Positions 53,734 through 62,985 of a stretch of DNA of 64,000 nt are shown piece after piece (positions within the stretch are counted from its first letter, which is position 1; every line of letters starts with the position of its first letter). Under the pieces are notes generated by a model. That model ran no database searches. It saw nothing but the letters and a program-made list of their open reading frames with translations, and was not told the origin of the DNA. This stretch comes from Ryuthela nishihirai (taxonomy: Eukaryota > Arthropoda > Arachnida > Araneae > Heptathelidae): NCBI GenBank assembly GCA_038380435.1, contig JAWZYU010000122.1:725201-789200 (forward strand). Reading direction: 5' to 3'. The position numbers and the translations under genes were made by a program.

Positions 53734-55920
53734 GAGAGCACAAAAAACTACCTCCCCCGGGTAATGAGGCGGGAACTCGTTACAGGTGCCCGAGACCACA
53801 GGAAGAAAAAACTCCCCCGGGACATTAGGCGGAAACACCCGTCAGGTGCCCGAGAGCACAAAAAACTACCTCCCCCGGGTAATTTGGCGGGAACTCGTAA
53901 CAGGGGCCTGAGACCACAGGAAGGAAAAACTCCCCCGGGACATGAGGCGGGAACACCCTACAGTTGCCCGAGAGCACAAAAGACTACCTCCCACAGGTCA
54001 TGAGGCGGGAACACGTAACAGGGGTCCGAGACCACAGGAAGAAATAACTCCTCCGGGACATGAGGCGGGAACACCCGACAGTTACCCGAGAGCACAAAAA
54101 ACTACCTCCCCTGGGTCATGAGGCGGGAACTCGTAACAGGGGCCCGAGACTACAGGAAGAACAAACTCCCCCGGGACATGAGGTAGGAACACCCGACAGG
54201 TGCCCGAGAGCACAAAAAACTACCTCCCCCGGGTCATGTGGCGGGAACTCGTAACAGGTGCCCGAGACCACAGGAAGAAAAAACTCCCCCGGGACATGAG
54301 GCGGGAACACCCGACAGGAGCCCGAGAGCAGAAAAAACTTCCTCCCCCGGGTCATTTGGCGGGAACTCGTAACAGGGGCCCGAGACCACAGGAAGAAAAA
54401 ACTCCCCCGGGACATGAGGCGGGAACACCCGACAGGTGCCCGAGAGCACAAAAAACTACCTACCCCTGGTCATTTGGCAGGAATTCGTAACAGGGGCCCG
54501 AGACCACAGGAAGAAAAAACTCCCCCGGGACATGAGGCGGGAACACCCGACAGGTGCCCGAGAGCACAAAAAACTACCTCCCCCGGGTCATTTGGCGGCA
54601 ACTCGTAACAGGGGTCTGAGACCACAGGAAGGAAAAACTCCCCCGGGACATGAGGCGGGAACACCCTACAGTTGCCCGAGAGCACAAAAGACTACCTCCC
54701 ACAGGTCATGAGGCGGGAACTCGTAACAGGGGCCCGAGACCAGAGGAAGAAATAACTCCCCCGGGACATGAGGCGGGAACACCCGACAGTTACCCGAGAG
54801 CACAAAAAACTACCTCCCCCGGGTCATGAGGCGGGAACTCGTAACAGGTGCCCGAGACCACAGGAAGAAAAAAATCCCCCATGACATGAGGTGGGAACAC
54901 TCGTCAGTTGCCCGAGAGCACAAAAAACTACCTCCTCCGGGTCATTTGGCGGGAACTCGTAACAGGTGCCCGAGACCACAGGAAGAAAAAACTCCCCCGG
55001 ACATGAGGCGGGAACACCCGACAGGAGCCCGAGAGCACAAAAAACTACCTCCCCCGGGTCATTTGGCGGGAACTCGTAACAGGGGCCCGACACCACAGGA
55101 AGAAAAAACTCCCCCGGGTCATTTGGCGGGAACTCGTAACAGGGGCCCGAGACCACAGGAAGAAAAAACTCCCCCGGGACATGAGGCGGGAACACCCGAC
55201 AGGTGCCCTGAGATCACAAAACGCTACCTCCCACGGGTCATTTGGCGGGAACTCGTAACAGGTGCCCGAGACCACATGAAGAAAAAACTCCCCCGGGACA
55301 TGAGGCGGGAACACCCGACAGTTGCCCGAGAGCACAAAAAACTACCTCCCCCGGGTCATTTGGCGGGAAATCGTAACAGGGGCCCGAGACCACAGGAAGA
55401 AAAAACTCCCCCGGGACATGAGGCGGGAACACCCGACAGTTGCCCGAGAGCACAAAAAACTACCTCCCCCGGGTCATGAGGCCGGAACTCGTAAAAGGGG
55501 CCCGAGACCACAGGAAGAAAAAACTCCCCCGGGACATGAGGCGGGAACACCCGACAGGTGCCCGAGAGCACAAAAAACTATCTCCCCCGGGTCATGAGGC
55601 GGGAACTCGTAACAGGGACCCGAGACCATAGGAAGAAAAAACTCCCCTGGGACATGAGGCGGGAACATCCGACAGGTGCCCGAGAGCACAAAAAACTAAG
55701 TCCCCCGGGTCATTTGGCGGGTCATGAGGCGGGAACACCCGACAGTTGCCCGAGAGCACAAAAAACTACCTCCCCCGGGTCATATGGCGGGAACTCGTAA
55801 CAGGTGCCCGAGACCACAGGAAGAAAAAACTCCCCCGCGACATGAGGCGGTAACACCCGACAGGTGCCCGAGAGCACAAAAAACTACCTCCCCCGGGTCA
55901 TGAGGCGGGAACTCGTAACA
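53734..55920 (+). repeat. 2.2-kb segment, copy 2 of a dispersed pair
   Basis: Counterpart of 46565-48980, without the extra two units. A few substitutions distinguish it, such as TCATGTGGCGGG at about 54235 where copy 1 has TCATGAGGCGGG. Beyond about 55.93 kb (48.99 kb in copy 1) the two diverge. Confidence 0.8.
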
Positions 55921-56559
55921 GGTGCCCGATACCACAGGAAGAAAAAACTCCCCCGGGACATGAGGCGGGAACACCCGACAGTTGCCCGAGAGCACAAAAA
56001 ACTACCTCCCCCGGGTCATGAGGCCGGAACTCGTAAAAGGGGCCCGAGACCACAGGAAGAAAAAACTCCCCCGGGACATGAGGCGGGAACACCCGACAGG
56101 TGCCCGAGAGCACAAAAAACTATCTCCCCCGGGTCATTTGGCGGGAACTCGTAACAGGTTCCCGAGACCACAAGAAGAAAAAACTACCCCCAGACATGAG
56201 GCGGGAACACCCGACAGTTGCCCGAGAGCACAAAAAACTACCTCCCCCGGGTCATGAGGCGGGAACTCGTAACAGGGGCCCGAGACCACAGGAAGAAAAA
56301 ACTCCCCCGGGATATGAGTCGGGAACACCCGACAGGTGCCCGAGAGCACAAAAAACTACCTCCCCCGGGTCATGAGGCGGGAACTCGTAACAGGGGCCCG
56401 AGACCACAGGAAGAAAAAATTCCCCTGGGACATGAGGTGGGAACACCCGACAGGTGCCCGAGAGCACAAAAACTACCTCCCCCGGGTCATGAGGCGGGAA
56501 TTCGTAACAGGGGCCTGAGACCACAGGAAGAAAAAATTCCCCTGCGACATGAGGCGGGA

Positions 56560-56590
56560 ACACCCGACAGGTCCGGGGGAGTTTTTTCTT
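56560..56590. other. Inversion junction (tail-to-tail)
   Basis: Up to 56572 the forward arm ends inside a B half (...GAACACCCGACAGGT). From 56573 the sequence is CCGGGGGAGTTTTTTCTTCC, the reverse complement of the end of an A half. There is no spacer, and the arms meet out of register (a B half broken after about 26 bp against the end of an A half), so this is not a perfect hairpin palindrome. At most one or two bases could belong to either side. Confidence 0.93.
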
Positions 56591-56918
56591 CCTGTTGTCT
56601 CGGGCCCCTGTTACGAGTTCCCGCCAAATCACCCGGGGTACGTTGTTTTTTGTGCTCTCGGGCAACTGTCGGGTGTTCCCGTCTCATGTCCCGGGGGAGT
56701 TTTTTTTTCCTGTGGTCTCGGGCACCTGTTACGAGTTCCCGCCTCATGACCCGGGGGAGGTAGTTTTTTGTGCTCTCGGGCAACTGTCGGGTGTTCCCGC
56801 CTCATGTCCCGGGGGAGTTTTTTTTCGCTGTGGTCTCTTGCACCTGTTACGAGTTCTGGCCTCATGACCCGGGGGAGGTAGTTTCTTGTGCTCTCGGGCA
56901 ACTGTCGGGTGTTCCCGC

Positions 56919-57112
56919 ACACTAGTGGCATTAAGAGACTTTCTCCATAGGAGATCAGAGACGGTTGGATTTGAATTCGAATTTCTGCACTCGAAACTCT
57001 TCCAGTGCAGCTTTGTGATTCTGCACTCGAAACTCTTCCAGTGCAGCTTTGCGATTCTGCACTCGAAACTCTTCCAGTGCAGCTTTGCGAAGCAAATCCT
57101 TAAGAATGTGTT
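56919..57112 (-). repeat. Composite cassette 1 (64-bp head, 3 x 36 bp, 22-bp tail)
   Basis: This is non-satellite sequence between GTTCCCGC (end of a B half) and CCTGTTACG (middle of an A half); the roughly 42 bp of satellite normally between those points is missing. The head (56919-56982) begins ACACTAGTGGCATTAAG, diverged from ACACTCGTGGCCCTAAG in copies 2 and 3, and ends GAATTCGAAT. The tail (57091-57112) is AGCAAATCCTTAAG then AATGTGTT. Strand is given to match the host satellite; the true polarity is unknown. I do not recognise the sequence as a named transposon. Confidence 0.9.
56983..57090. repeat. 36-bp minisatellite, 3 copies
   Basis: The unit begins TTCTGCACTCGAAACTC and ends CAGCTTTGCGA. 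Copies start at 56983, 57019 and 57055; the first has TTTGTGA where the others have TTTGCGA. Each unit contains the perfect inverted repeat CTGCACT / AGTGCAG with a 12-nt loop. Confidence 0.93.
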
Positions 57113-58365
57113 CCTGTTACGATTTCCCGCCTCATGACCTGGGGGAGGTAGTTTTTTGTGCTCTCGGGCAACTGTCGGGTGTTCCCGCCTCATGTCCCGG
57201 GGGAGTTTTTTTTCCCTGTGGTCACGGGCACCTGTTACGTGTTCCCGCGTCATGACCCGGGGAGGTAGTTTTTTGTGCTCTCGGGCAACTGTCGGGTGTT
57301 CCCGCCTCATGTCCCGGGGGAGTTTTTTTTTCCTGTGGTCTCGGGCACCTGTTACGAGTTCCCGCCTCAGGACCCGGAGGAGGTAGTTTTTTGTGTTCTC
57401 GTGCAACTGTCGGGTGTTCCCGCCTCATGTCCCGGGGGAGTATTTTTTCCCTGTGGTCTCGGGCACCTGTTACGAGTTCCCGCCTCATGACCCGGGGGAG
57501 GTAGTTTTTTGTGCTCTCGGGCAGCTGTCGGGTGATCCCGCCTCATGTCCCGGGGGAGTTTTTTTTCCCTGTGGTCACGGGAACCTGTTACGTGTTCCCG
57601 CGTCATGACCCGGGGGAGGTAGTTTTTTGTGCTCTCGGGCAACTGTCGGGTGTTCCCGCCTCACGTCCCGGGGGAATTTTTTTTTCCTGTGGTCTCGGGA
57701 ACCTGTTACGAGTTCCCGCCTCATGACCCGGGGGAGGTAGTTTTTTGTGCTCTCGGGCAACTGTCGCGTGTTCCGGCCTCATGTCCCGGGGGAGTTTTTT
57801 TTCCCTGTGGTCACGGGCACCTGTTACGTGTTCCCGCGTCATGACCCGGGGAAGGTAGTTTTCTGTGCTCTCGGGCAACTGTCGGGTGTTCCCGCCTCAT
57901 GTCCCGGGGGAGTTTGTTTTCCTGTGGTCTCGGGCACCTGTTACGAGTTCCCACCTCATGACCCGGGGGAGGTAGTTTTTTGTGCTCTCGGGCAACTTTC
58001 GGGTGTTCCCGCCTCATGTCCAGGGGGAGTTTTTTTTTCCTGTGGTCTCGGGCACCTGTTACGAGTTCCCGCCTCATGATCCGGGGGAGGTAGTTTTTTG
58101 TGCTCTCGGGCAACTGTCGGGTGTTCCCGCCTCATGTCCCGGGGGAGTTTTTTTTCCCTGTGGTCTTCGGCACCTGTTACGAGTTCCCGCCTCATGACCC
58201 GGGCGAGGTAGTTTTTTGTGCTCTAGGGCAACTGTCGGGTGTTCCCGCCTCATGTCCCCGGGGAGTTTTTTTTCCTGTGGTCTCGGGCACCTGTTACGAG
58301 TTCCCGCCTCATGACCCGGGGGAGATAGTTTTTTGTGCTCTCGGGCAACTGTCGGGTGTTCCCGC

Positions 58366-58559
58366 ACACTCGTGGCCCTAAGAGACTTTCTCCATACGAG
58401 ATCAGAGACGGTTGGATTTGAATTCGAATTTCTGCACTCGAAACTCTTCCAGTGCAGCTTTGCGATTCTGCACTCGAAACTCTTCCAGTGCAGCTTTGCG
58501 ATTCTGCACTCGAAACTCTTCCAGTGCAGCTTTGCGAAGCAAATCCTTAAGAATGTGTT
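58366..58559 (-). repeat. Composite cassette 2 (3 x 36 bp)
   Basis: Same architecture and the same host breakpoints as cassette 1, and the same 194-bp length. The head has CTCCATACGAG where the other cassettes have CTCCATAGGAG. The satellite resumes as CCTGTTTCGAG, with one T-for-A change in the A half. Confidence 0.9.
58430..58537. repeat. 36-bp minisatellite, 3 copies
   Basis: Copies start at 58430, 58466 and 58502 and appear identical to one another. The inverted repeat CTGCACT / AGTGCAG is intact in each. Confidence 0.93.
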
Positions 58560-59282
58560 CCTGTTTCGAGTTCCCGCCTCATGACACGGGGGAGGTAGTT
58601 TTTTGTGCTCTCGGGCAACTGTCGGGTGTTCCCGCCTCATGTCCCGGGGGAGTGTTTTTTTCCTGTGGTCTCGGGCACCTGTTACGTGTTCCCGCGTCAT
58701 GACCCGGGGAAGGTAGTTTTTTGTGCTCTCGGGCAACTGTCGGGTGTTCCCGCCTCATGTCCCGGGGGAGTTTTTTTTTCCTGTGGTCTCGGGCACTGTT
58801 ACGAGTTCCCGCCTCATGACCCGGGGGAGGTAGTTTTTTGTGCTCTTGGGCAACTGTCGGGTGTTCCCGCCTCATGTCGCGGGGGAGGTAGTTTTTTGTG
58901 CTCTTGGGCAACTGTCGGGTGTTCCCGCCTCATGTCCCGGGGGAGTTTTTTTTCCCTGTGGTCACGGGCACCTGTTACGTGTTCCCGCGTCATGACCCGG
59001 GGGAGGTAGTTTTTTGTGCTCTCGGGCAACTGTCGGGTGTTCCCGCCTCATGTCCCGGGGGAGTTTTTTTTTCCTGTGGTCTCGGGCACCTGTTACGAGT
59101 TCCCGCCTCATGACCCGGGGGAGGTAGTTTTTTGTGCTCTCGGGCAACTGTCGGGTGTTCCCGCCTCATGTCCCGGGGGAGTTTTTTTTTCCTGTGGTCT
59201 CTTGCACCTGTTACGAGTTCCCGCCTCATGACCAGGGGGAGGTAGATTTTTGTGCTCTCGGGCAACTGTCGGGTGTTCCCGC

Positions 59283-59584
59283 ACACTCGTGGCCCTAAGA
59301 GACTTTCTCCATAGGAGATCAGAGACGGTTGGATTTGAATTCGAATTTCTGCACTCGAAACTCTTCCAGTGCAGCTTTGCGATTCTGCACTCGAAACTCT
59401 TCCAGTGCAGCTTTGCGATTCTGCACTCGAAACTCTTCCAGTGCAGCTTTGCGATTCTGCACTCGAAACTCTTCCAGTGCAGCTTTGCGATTCTGCACTC
59501 GAAACTCTTCCAGTGCAGCTTTGCGATTCTGCACTCGAAACTCTTCCAGTGCAGCTTTGCGAAGCAAATCCTTAAGAATGTGTT
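59283..59584 (-). repeat. Composite cassette 3 (6 x 36 bp)
   Basis: The longest cassette, 302 bp, equal to 64 + 6 x 36 + 22. Head and tail have the same limits as the others, so all length variation lies in the minisatellite. In the next A half after the cassette the host unit has ACCTGGGGGAGG instead of ACCCGGGGGAGG, a variant also seen after cassette 1. Confidence 0.9.
59347..59562. repeat. 36-bp minisatellite, 6 copies
   Basis: Copies start at 59347, 59383, 59419, 59455, 59491 and 59527 and look identical. Because 36 is a multiple of 3 and the unit has no stop codon in any of its six frames, all frames stay open across the tract; one minus-strand frame repeats KLHWKSFECRIA. I regard this as a property of the repeat, not as evidence of a protein. 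Confidence 0.93.
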
Positions 59585-62376
59585 CCTGTTACGAGTTCCC
59601 GCCTCATGACCTGGGGGAGGTAGTTTTTTGTGCTCTCGGGCAACTGTCGGGTGTTCCCGCCTCATGTCCCGGGGGAGTGTATTTTTCCTGTGGTCTCGGG
59701 CACCTGTTACGTGTTCCCGCGTCATGACCCGGGGAAGGTAGTTTTTTGTGCTCTCGGGCAACTGTCGGGTGTTCCCGCCTCATGTCCCGGGGGAGTTTTT
59801 TTTCCTGTGGTCTCGGGCACCTGTTACGAGTTCCCGCCTCATGACCCGGGGGAGGTAGTTTTTTGTGCTCTCGGGCAACTGTCGGGTGTTCCCGCCTCAT
59901 GTCCCGGGGGAGTTTTTTTTCCTGTGGTCTCAGGCACCTGTTACGTGTTCCCGTGTCATGACCCGGGGAAGGTAGTTTTTTGTGCTCTCGGGCAACTGTC
60001 GGGTATTCCCGCCTCATGTCCCGGGGGAGTTTTTTTTTCCTGTGGTCTCAGGCACTGTTACGAGTTCCCGCCTCATGACCCAGGGGAGGTATTTTTTTGT
60101 GCTCTTGGGCAACTGTCGGGTGTTCCCGCCTCATGTAACGGGGGAGTTTTTTTTCCCTGTGGTCACGGGCACCTGTTACGTGTTCCCGCGTCATGACCCG
60201 GGGGAGGTAGTTTTTTGTGCTCTCGGTCAACTGTCGGGTGTTCCCGCCTCATGTCCCGGGGGAGTTTTTTTTTCCTGTGGTCTTGGGCACCTGTTACGAG
60301 TTCCCGCCTCATGACCCGGGGGAGGAAGTTTTTTGTGCTCTCGGGCAACTGTCGGGTGTTCCCGCCTCATGTCCCGGGGGAGTGTTTTTCTCCTGTGGTC
60401 ACGGGCACCTGTTACGTGTTCCCGCGTCATGACCCGGGGGAGGTAGTTTTTTGTGCTCTCGGGCAACTGTCGGGTGTTCCCGCCTCATGTCCTGGGGGAG
60501 TGTTTTTCTCCTGTGGTCACGGGCACCTGTTACGTGTTCCCGCGTCATGACCCGGGGGAGGTAGTTTTTTGTGCTCTCGGGCAACTGTCGGGTGTTCCCG
60601 CCTCATGTCCCGGGGGAGTTTTTTTTTCCTGTGGTCTCGGGCACCTGTTACGAGTTCCCGCCTCATGACCCGCGGGAGGTAGTTTTTTGTGCTCTCGGGC
60701 AACTTTGCGGGTGTTCCCGCCTCATGTCGAGGGGGAGTTTTTTTTTTCCTGTGGTCTCGGGCACCTGTTACGAGTTCCTGCCTCATGACCCGGGGGAGGT
60801 AGTTTTTTGTGCTCTCGGGCAACTGTCGGGTGTTCCCGCCTCATGTCCCGGGGTAGTTTTTTTTCCCTGTGGTCAAGGGCACGTGTTACGTGTTCCCGCG
60901 TCATGACCCGGGGGAGGTAGTTTTTTGTGCTCTCGGGCACCTGTCGGGTGTTCCCGCCTCATGTCCCGTGGGAGTGTTTTTCTCCTGTGGTCACGGGCAC
61001 CTGTTACGTGTTCCCGCGTCATGACCCGGGGGAGGTAGTTTTTTGTGCTCTAGGGCACCTGTCGGGTGTTCCCGCCTCATGTCCCGGGGGAGTTGTTTTT
61101 TCCTGTGGTCTCGGGCACCTGTTACGAGTTCCCGCCTCATGACCCGCGGGAGGTAGTTTTTTGTGCTCTCGGGCAACTGTGCGGGTGTTCCCGCCTCATG
61201 TCGAGGGGGAGTTTTTTTTTTTCTGTGGTCTCGGGCACCTGTTACGAGTTCCTGCCTCATGACCCGGGGGAGGTAGTTTTTTGAGCTCTCGGGCAACTGT
61301 CGGGTGTTCCCGCCTCATGTCCCGGGGGAGTGTTTTTTTCCTGTGGTCACGGGCACCTGTTACGTGTTCCCGCATCATGACCCGGGGGAGGTAGTTTTTT
61401 GTGCTCTCGGGCAACTGTCGGGTGTTCCCGCCTCATGTCCCGGGGGAGTTTTTTTTTCCTGTGGTCTCGGGCAATTGTTACGAGTTCCCGCCTCATGACA
61501 AGGGGGAGGTAGTTTTTTGTGCTCTCGGGCAACTGTCGGGTGTTCCCGCCTCATGTCCCGGGGAGTGTTTTTTTCCTGTGGTCACGAGCACCTGTTACGT
61601 GTTCCCGCGTCATGACACGGGGGAGGTAGTTTTTTGTGCTCTCAGGCAACTGTCGGGTGTTCCTGCCTCATGTCCCGGGGGAGTTTTTTTTTCCTGTGGT
61701 CTCGGGCACCTGTTACGAGTTCCCGCCTCATGACCCGGGGGAGGTAGTTTTTTGTGCTCTCGGGCAACTGTGCGGGTGTTCCCGCCTCATGTCGAGGGGG
61801 AGTTTTTTTTTTCCTGTGGTCTCGGGCACCTGTTACGAGTTCCTGCCTCATGACCCGGGGGAGGTAGTTTTTTGTGCTCTCGGGCAACTGTCGGGTGTTC
61901 CCGCCTCATGTCCCGGGGTAGTTTTTTTTCCCTGTGGTCACGGGCACGTGTTACGTGTTCCCGCGTCATGACCCGGGGAGGTAGTTTTTTGTGCTCTCGG
62001 GCAACTGTCGGGTGTTCCCGCCTCATGTCCCGGGGGAGTTTTTTTTTCCTGTGGTCTCGGGCACCTGTTATGAGTTACCGCTTCATGACCCGGGGGAGGT
62101 AGTTTTTTGTGCTCTCGGGCAACTGTCGGGTGTTCCCGCCTCATGTCCCGAGGGAGTTTTTTTTCCCTGTGGTCTCGGGCACCTGTTACGAGTTCCCGCC
62201 TTATGACCCGGGGGAGGTAGTTTTTTGTGCTCTCGGGCAACTGTCGGGTGTTCCCGCCTCATGTCCCGGGGGAGTTTTTTTTTTCCTGTGGTCTCTAGCA
62301 CCTGTTACGAGTTCCCGCCTCATGACCCGGGGGACGTAGTTTTTTGTGCTCTCGGGCAACTGTCGGGTGTTCCCGC

Positions 62377-62534
62377 ACACTCGTGGTCCTAAGAGTCTTT
62401 CTCCATAGGAGATCAGAGACGGTTGGATTTGAATTCGAATTTCTGCACTCGAAACTCTTCCAGTGCAGCTTTGCGATTCTGCACTCGAAACTCTTCCAGT
62501 GCAGCTTTGCGAAGCAAATCCTTAAGAATGTGTT
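62377..62534 (-). repeat. Composite cassette 4 (2 x 36 bp)
   Basis: The shortest cassette, 158 bp. The head has GTGGTCCTAAGAGTCTTTC where cassettes 2 and 3 have GTGGCCCTAAGAGACTTTC. Flanking breakpoints are the same as in the other three, and the preceding host A half has GTCTCTAGCACC, related to GTCTCTTGCACC before cassettes 1 and 3. This supports amplification of cassette and flank together. Confidence 0.9.
62441..62512. repeat. 36-bp minisatellite, 2 copies
   Basis: Copies start at 62441 and 62477, followed directly by the 22-bp tail at 62513. Confidence 0.93.
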
Positions 62535-62936
62535 CCTGTTACGAGTTCCCGCCTTATGACCCGGGGGAGGTAGTTTTTTGTGCTCTCGGGCAACTGTCGG
62601 GTGTTCCCGCCTCATGTCCCGGGGGAGTGTTTTTTTCCTGTGGTCTCGGGCACCTGTTACGTGTTCCCGCGTCATGACCCGGGGGAGGTAATTTTTTGTG
62701 CTCTCGGGCAACTGTCGGGTGTTCCCGCCTCATGTCCCGGGGGAGTTTTTTTTTCCTGTGGTCTCGGACACCTGTTACGAGTTCCCGCCTCATGACCCGG
62801 GGGAGGTAGTTTTTTGTGCTCTCGGGCAACTGTCGGGTGTTTCCGCCTCATGTCCCGGGGGAGTTTTTTTTTCCTGTGGTCTCGGGCACCTGTTACGAGT
62901 TCCCGCCTCATGACCCGGGGGAGGTAGTTTTTTGTG

Positions 62937-62985
62937 CTGTCGGGCACCTGTCGGGTTTTCCCGGGGGAGTTTTTTCTTCCTGTGG
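62937..62985 (-). other. Boundary between T9 subfamily and ordinary satellite
   Basis: A B half is shortened here: GTCGGGTTTTCCCGGGGGAG replaces the usual GTCGGGTGTTCCCGCC followed by TCATGTCCCGGGGGAG, a loss of about 12 bp. Immediately after it the A half has TTTTTTCTTCC and CCAAATGACC, so the subfamily switch coincides with an internal deletion and probably marks a recombination joint. Confidence 0.75.

Larger units (their letters stand above)
1..56572 (+). repeat. 118-bp dimeric satellite array, forward arm
   Basis: Continuous head-to-tail satellite with a 118-bp period, seen directly from the regular spacing of TCATTTGGCGGG or TCATGAGGCGGG (start of half-unit A) and ACATGAGGCGGG (start of half-unit B). 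A is normally 60 bp and B 58 bp. Aligned by eye, A and B agree at about 83% of shared positions; A has an extra GGAAG before its A-tract and B has three extra bases before its C-run. Variable sites recur throughout: TTT or GAG after TCA in A, AGGGGCC or AGGTGCC in A, and GACAGGTGCC or GACAGTTGCC in B. Each half ends in CCCCCGGG, so most units contain two CCCGGG sites, and AGGGGCCC gives a GGGCCC site in many A halves. I see no interruption by unrelated sequence in this arm. Function unknown; a structural or heterochromatic satellite is the default reading. Confidence 0.97.
46284..56572 (+). repeat. Forward block F7: re-used F1/F2 lineages up to the inversion
   Basis: This block contains the second occurrence of many F1 and F2 markers (CATTAGGCGGAAAC, GGGGCAAGACACCAC at about 49990 and 51997, GTGCGTGAGAG at about 52412, and four deletion junctions). 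It also contains two related segments, 46.56-48.98 kb and 53.73-55.92 kb. A run of nine C at 50960-50968 is unusual for the array. Two A-to-A fusions with GACATGAGGTGGGAACTCG lie at 49849 and 51032. No gene seen. Confidence 0.82.
56650..62957 (-). repeat. T9 (A9-tract) satellite subfamily block
   Basis: In this block the A half reads GGAAAAAAAAACTCC on its own strand instead of GGAAGAAAAAACTCC, giving T9 or near it on the + strand; the first lies at 56700-56708 and the last at about 62864-62872. The A halves are nearly all of the GAG type (CCTCATGACC on +). Some A halves form a second variant, CACGGGCACCTGTTACGTG followed by CCCGCGTCATGACC, which in places alternates with the plain form and suggests a 236-bp higher-order unit. 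The four cassettes occur only in this block. A9-like tracts are rare in the forward arm (for example about 23930 and 42680). Confidence 0.85.

Noticed and set aside
56919..57112. Transposon or retroelement identity for the cassettes
   Set aside because: There are no terminal inverted repeats, target-site duplication, poly(A) tail or coding capacity, and identical breakpoints in all four copies fit co-amplification of one insertion better than mobility.
56744..57406. Minus-strand open frame of 220 codons across cassette 1 (and similar frames at 58074-58736 and 59108-59761)
   Set aside because: It joins satellite frames through the 36-bp minisatellite, which is open in all six frames. The peptide is repeat-derived low-complexity sequence. 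No promoter, splice or poly(A) support is visible.
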